A stretch of DNA of 64,000 nt from Kondoa malvinella (taxonomy: Eukaryota > Basidiomycota > Agaricostilbomycetes > Agaricostilbales > Kondoaceae), in the NCBI GenBank assembly GCA_039545315.1, contig BCIM01000006.1:62001-126000 (forward strand), read 5' to 3'. The position numbers and the translations under genes are program-made. Within the stretch, counting starts at the first letter, position 1. The number at the start of each line of letters is the position of its first letter. The notes under the pieces are model-generated. The model searched no databases, had not been told where the DNA came from, and was given only the letters and a program-made list of their open reading frames with translations. Of the stretch, positions 59,968 to 64,000 are shown in pieces.

Positions 59968-60850
59968 TGATTAAAAGACGGTGACGCGCTCTCATTGCGC
60001 GAGGACCGAGCGCTCAGGTCCGCAAGGGTCACATAAGATTAAGGTTAAGTAGCACAAAACCCTGCAAATAGGCCGAAAATTTCAGGGTTAGGGTTATTGC
60101 ATGACCTGTTTTGCTCGAGAATTTCGGACCTTCTCCCAAAGCAAACGCGGGCGTAGGTTTTCTTCAACCCACATTACTCCCATCAGATTGACTGGTTGCT
60201 TCTGACAGGATATGCCACGGTCATTGTTCACGCAAGAAAGGTGCCGTCCTGCTTGCAATGTGACTACCGACTGCCATTGTGGACTCCGGTCCTTGCCACG
60301 CAAGACCAAAGCTTTTGGTGCTATATAGGAAAGACTGGTCGTGTTATATTTTACCCACCGATACAGGCTGCTCAATGCACCAAAACATTTCTTCCTTCTG
60401 CAAACTTTTTTTCAAGGCAAAAATGGTCCAATCATGCAGGTTAGCGCTCTTACATCTCGCCTTTCGCCCTTCTGCCCTCTTGATTCTACTCTAATACAAA
60501 AATCTGATTTAATGAGATTGATCTGCTCAAGGCAGACATGTAACAATTTTCTCGCATTGTCGTATGAAGGGCTCTTTCTAAGAATTCTCGCTATGCATGA
60601 GCATGAGTGCTAATTGTTCATCTCTGCACAGATTGTGGTTCCAAGCGCAAAGTTGGACAGAATTGCTTCGATTATGGTCAAACTGTCCTGCGGTGTTATA
60701 CTCTGGGGTTTCCTCTTGCTTTGGATCTTCTCTTTGCAATGCCATACACTCTGCCTTGCTACACGTAGCATCTTTGACACTGAGACTTGCCTTTGACTTT
60801 TGCATGACGCGCTCACTTAGATGTAAACAACGATTTGTGCAGATAAGGGC
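59968..60850. other. Divergent upstream region with a telomere-like motif
   Basis: About 880 bases lie between the GT5-like gene and ALG9. A candidate short hydrophobic frame (60614-60796, with VKLSCGVILWGFLLLWIFSL) might be one exon of a small membrane protein, but no start and no complete exon chain could be built. The remainder looks like promoter and leader sequence. Confidence 0.3.
60084..60096 (+). promoter_or_regulatory. Interstitial telomere-repeat motif (telobox-like)
   Basis: The text AGGGTTAGGGTTA contains two adjacent TTAGGG units. Read on the minus strand it is TAACCCTAACCCT, the element bound by Tbf1/TRF-type factors in fungal promoters. It sits about 120 bases upstream of the GT5-like start codon. 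Function is inferred from resemblance only. Confidence 0.45.
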
Positions 60851-62956
60851 ATGGTCCAGCTCACGCCATTACTCAAAGACAGAGTTCGACAGTCTGTCAG
60901 ACCTCCTTGGGCTCCTTCTGGCAAGTACCCTGTCCGCTACTCGACTTTCCGTTTGACGAAATCATGCAGCTGGTGTCGCGTTTCGAGTGCTCATCTTTGT
61001 ACGGCTTGTGGGAGCTCTATACGCTTCTGTGACTGCAGATTGTGACGAGGGTCTGTCTTCCCTCAGTCGCTATAACTTGAAATTGATAGGATATGGCAGT
61101 CTACAATTACTGGGAGCCGTTTCATTTCCTGCTCTATGGCTATGGCTTCCAGACCTGGGAATACGCGCCAGCCTACGCCATAAGAAGCTGGGCTTACATC
61201 CTGCTGCATGCTCTTCCTGCCAAATTAGCTACTTTGTTCGTGCGGCATGACAAGGTGAGAATCTTGCACAGAACGCCAGAGCTATTGTTGATATAGAGCA
61301 GCTAATAGCCTTCTACGCTGTCCGAATCATCTTTGCACTGGCATCATCTGCTATTGAATCAATGCTGTATCGAGCTGTCGCAAAGCACATCAACATTCGC
61401 CTAGCTCGGTATTTCCTCATCTTCCTAGTGTTCAGCACAGGTATGTGGAATGCATCAACTGGTAGGCTCTGAATTCGTATGCTATGATCCAGCTGAGCAG
61501 TGATTGACAGCCTTTCTGCCGTCTTCCTTCTCTCTCCACTTGACGAATCTCGCTTACGTCTTTGCGATGCTCCCGCCTCAAGCAAGCAATAGCAATCGCA
61601 CAGTTCGCTCAGTCGCATGTTTTGGTATCAGCGCGTTGTTTGGCTGGCCATTCGCTGCTTTGTTGGGCATCCCGTTCGCCCTTGAAGAACTGCTCATTGC
61701 GAAACAAGATGGGACCATCGCTGGCAACTCGCTCATTGTACGACTCTCTACTCTGACTTATTCCGCTGTATGCGTTGCTATTGCGATCCTTGTGCGTTGT
61801 GATGCAACATCTCGAACACGAAAGCTGAGCAATTCGAGGAGTAGTTGCCAATGATCCTAGTGGACTCTCTGTTTTACAATAAGCTAGTCATCGCACCATG
61901 GAACATCGTCTCCTACAACATCCTGTCCTCTTCTGGCGGACCTGATCTGTACGGCACCGAACCATGGCATTACTACATAATGAATGGTCTGCTAAATTTC
62001 AACATTGCTTTCCTGCTCGCTCTCGCTTCCGGTCCGATCCTCATCCTCACAAGAATCTTTGCCTACAAGCAGCTCGGTGGGAAAGCAAAAGTAGGGGAAA
62101 CGTCCAATTTCGCCTTACTCGCTTTTCGATTGGCGCCTTTCTACCTCTGGTTCGCTGTTTTGACCATTCAGGCGCATAAGGAAGAGCGATTCATGTTTCC
62201 TTCTTATGGGCTGTTGTGCTTTAATGCTGCTACTTCGCTTTATTTGACAAGAGGTTGGGTTGAAAGGATTTACCTGAACTTTATCAAGCACCACGCAAAA
62301 GTCAGTTTTGCTACGGATCTGCTTTGTATAATGCTGATAGGTCGCATTTTTGACAGGGAAGCGCTTCGTATCTATTCACCATCTACGCTCGGGTCATTAT
62401 TACGCTTTTCATCCTACTTTCGGTCTCGCGCATCGCAGCACTCCACCACTATTACCGAGCACCGACTGCTCTAATGACGCCCCTGCGACACCTGCCTCTG
62501 GCGTCACCATCGACTCTTTGCTACGCGGACGAATGGTATCGATTCCCAAGTCATTTCATGCTACCAGATGGCATGAGAGCGCATTTCCTGAAAAGCGAGT
62601 TTGATGGTATTCTGCCAAAGGACTTTGACCGAAGGAGGGAAGGGGATTTTGTTTGGGATGTGACGAGGCGGCATCGAGGGCAATTCAATGATCGGAATCA
62701 GGAAGAGCCTGATCAATACGTGAGTGGGACGATCTCTTTTTCTAGGAGTCTCTGATATGCCCATCAGGTCGAACCAAGCAGATGCGACTACCTCATCTCG
62801 ACAAAAGACAAGCTCACTTTACCGGCGAAAGAGATTGCCTGCCACGCCATGCTTGATCCATCGCGCTCGCCTTTACTCACTCGTACACTCTACGTAGCAA
62901 TTGAAGCATGGACAAGAACAAATCGGTACACCGACCTCTGTCTGTATCAACTCTAA
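60851..62956 (+). CDS. ALG9: ER alpha-1,2-mannosyltransferase of N-glycan precursor assembly
   Basis: This polytopic GT22 enzyme adds the seventh and ninth mannoses to the dolichol-linked oligosaccharide in the ER lumen. Start MVQLTPLLKDRVRQSV; a GC-AG intron (60921-60969) joins APS to AGVAFRVLIFVRLVGALY. The catalytic lumenal loop DCDEVYNYWEPFHFLLYGYG spans the next intron, then FQTWEYAPAYAIRSW. Helices follow through IAFYAVRIIFALASSAIES, TAFLPSSFSLHLTNLAY and PWNIVSYNIL. The family marker HKEERFMFPSY is at 62178-62210. The lumenal C-terminal domain (WYRFPSHFMLP, LPKDF, CDYLIS, DRRREG) and NRYTDLCLYQL end at TAA 62954-62956. GT22 relatives Alg12, Gpi10 and Smp3 fit less well given the DCDExxNYWEP and HKEERFMFPSY pair with the long C-terminal domain. 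Confidence 0.93.
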
Positions 62957-63316
62957 TTACCCAACTCGCTTGTACTATACCACTCATTGGCATACACCTT
63001 CAGTATCTAATCAGGTCTAGTCCTGCATGTAACATCTTTAATCCATTAACCTTGCATGATATACATTTTTGCCCATCAACTACCAAACGCGAATCGAGTC
63101 TAGCTTACATACTGTGGCCGCAAACCGGTAAATCATCGTTGACTGTCCACGTTGCTATCCCTTCTTAGTCCGTGCTTTACTTCTGGTCATTGCTTTCCAT
63201 ATGGCTCGGGCGCATCGCGGTGATTTTCTAAAGTTTTAGAGTATGGATCCGAGCTCTTGTGCATCTTCTGCTTGCTTGGCTTTCTCTTCTGTTTTGTGTG
63301 TTGTGTATCTGCCAAT
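62957..63316. other. Intergenic region between two plus-strand genes
   Basis: About 360 bases without a recognised gene. The last part is CT-rich and probably promoter/leader for the membrane protein at 63317. Confidence 0.35.
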
Positions 63317-64000
63317 ATGTCGACCGTGATCGATCCTGAAGAAGTCATTCGAGTCGCAGCTAATGCGCTTGTCCTGCCGCCCGACGTGAATCCCTATCAT
63401 TGGCTAACGGAAGCCATTGAAGAGGAGGTGCTGCCTAATCTTGGCTCTGCTGCTTTCCGAGGCATCCTCTACTTTTGCATCGTAGCGCATGCAATCGCGC
63501 TTATCGCTAATGTCGGCACCTTGTTTTTACGCTGGAAGCACAAGCGCTTCTGGCTCGCTCGTTTCACTAGCTTGCGAGGCAGGCAGTACTTGACGTGAGC
63601 GCTCTGAGTTTGCATCTAGACTTTACTGATTTTATTGAACAGGCCAAATGTTGCAACGATGCACGCAATCACAGCCGGCTTATACTGCATCTTTGCACTT
63701 ATAGCCATGCCCCTACTGGCCCTGTATACGCTACCGAAACTACAAGAACACTTGATCCTTTGGCCGCTGCTATCGCTTCTCACCTTGACGTTATGTTGCT
63801 ACATTGAACTTTTCGGCTGCTTGGCATCGATAATAGCTTGTAACGATATCCCTTCGCCGTACGTGCTTTACTTCTGTCTCCGACATCATGCTGATCATCT
63901 AGCAGTCTTCTTCGAGCGCAAAAGCCAGTCTCTCCTTTGCTTTACAACATCTTCGCAACAGTCATTCCAGTCGTCTATATCATTGTCACATGCGTTCTTA
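63317..64000 (+). CDS. Multi-spanning membrane protein, cut by the window edge
   Basis: Start MSTVIDPEEVIRVAANAL at 63317. The first exon has one membrane helix (GILYFCIVAHAIALIANVGTLFL) after a soluble N-terminus, and a basic loop (RWKHKRFW). After an intron (about 63596-63643) two more helices follow: MHAITAGLYCIFALIAMPLL and LLSLLTLTLCCYIELFG. Another exon begins near 63905 (SSSSKAS in one frame; the frame is not certain) and continues off the end. Several helices plus short loops could suit a receptor-like or transporter-like protein, but too little is visible to name it. Confidence 0.6.

Noticed and set aside
60341..60796. Possible RNase-kappa-like or other small membrane protein upstream of ALG9
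   Set aside because: One hydrophobic stretch and a short MVQSC start were seen, but no set of introns joined them into a family-like protein.

Overview
The window is nuclear DNA of a fungus, most likely a basidiomycete (a yeast-like lineage is plausible). Genes are packed on both strands and split by many introns of roughly 35-65 bases with GT...AG ends and CTGAC/CTGAT-like branch points. Two introns have GC donors, and two genes carry exons of only 6-15 bases. The gene set is eukaryotic and fungal: AFG2, ALG9, GPI11/PIG-F, YPD1, a tandem-bromodomain RSC subunit, VDAC, a LysM protein. The subphylum cannot be fixed by eye. I see no transposon, tRNA, rRNA or CRISPR array. Most open frames are exons, so gene ends below are spliced-gene extents and internal junctions are inferred by eye.

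Layout. 0.3-5.1 kb: a PROSC/YggS PLP-homeostasis protein divergent from an Aro8-type aminotransferase, then a secreted-type single-pass membrane protein. 5.4-10 kb: a very large CAF120/SKG3-like PH-domain protein. 10.3-16 kb: a proline/glutamine-rich small Cys/His-cluster protein, a METTL21/Rkm5-like methyltransferase, an unrecognised gene, RIB3 (riboflavin), and a GATA-finger factor whose finger is spread over five exons. 16.4-25.1 kb: a coiled-coil protein with a C-terminal membrane segment, a RanBP3/Yrb2 homologue, an APH-like kinase-fold protein, a small membrane protein and a tiny multi-exon gene. 25.5-32 kb: mitochondrial porin, a secreted LysM plus transglycosylase-fold protein with a damaged splice donor, and an MFS transporter. 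32.7-40.2 kb: YPD1-type phosphotransfer protein, PPWD1-type WD40-cyclophilin, MOV10-type helicase. 40.4-46 kb: class I alpha-mannosidase, GPI11, MGST3-like MAPEG protein. 46-50 kb: RSC4-like bromodomain protein and a short helical protein. 50.2-57.3 kb: two DHHC palmitoyltransferases flanking AFG2, then a basic serine-rich protein. 57.7-64 kb: a membrane-anchored GT5-like glycosyltransferase, ALG9, and the start of a multi-spanning membrane protein cut by the window edge.

Themes. Several genes serve ER glycosylation and lipid-anchor chemistry (ALG9, GH47 mannosidase, GPI11, two DHHC enzymes), but they are interleaved with unrelated genes and do not form a cluster. The most unusual observations are the microexons that cut through the GATA finger and the DHHC core, and a GT-to-TT change at the splice donor inside the LysM-transglycosylase gene.
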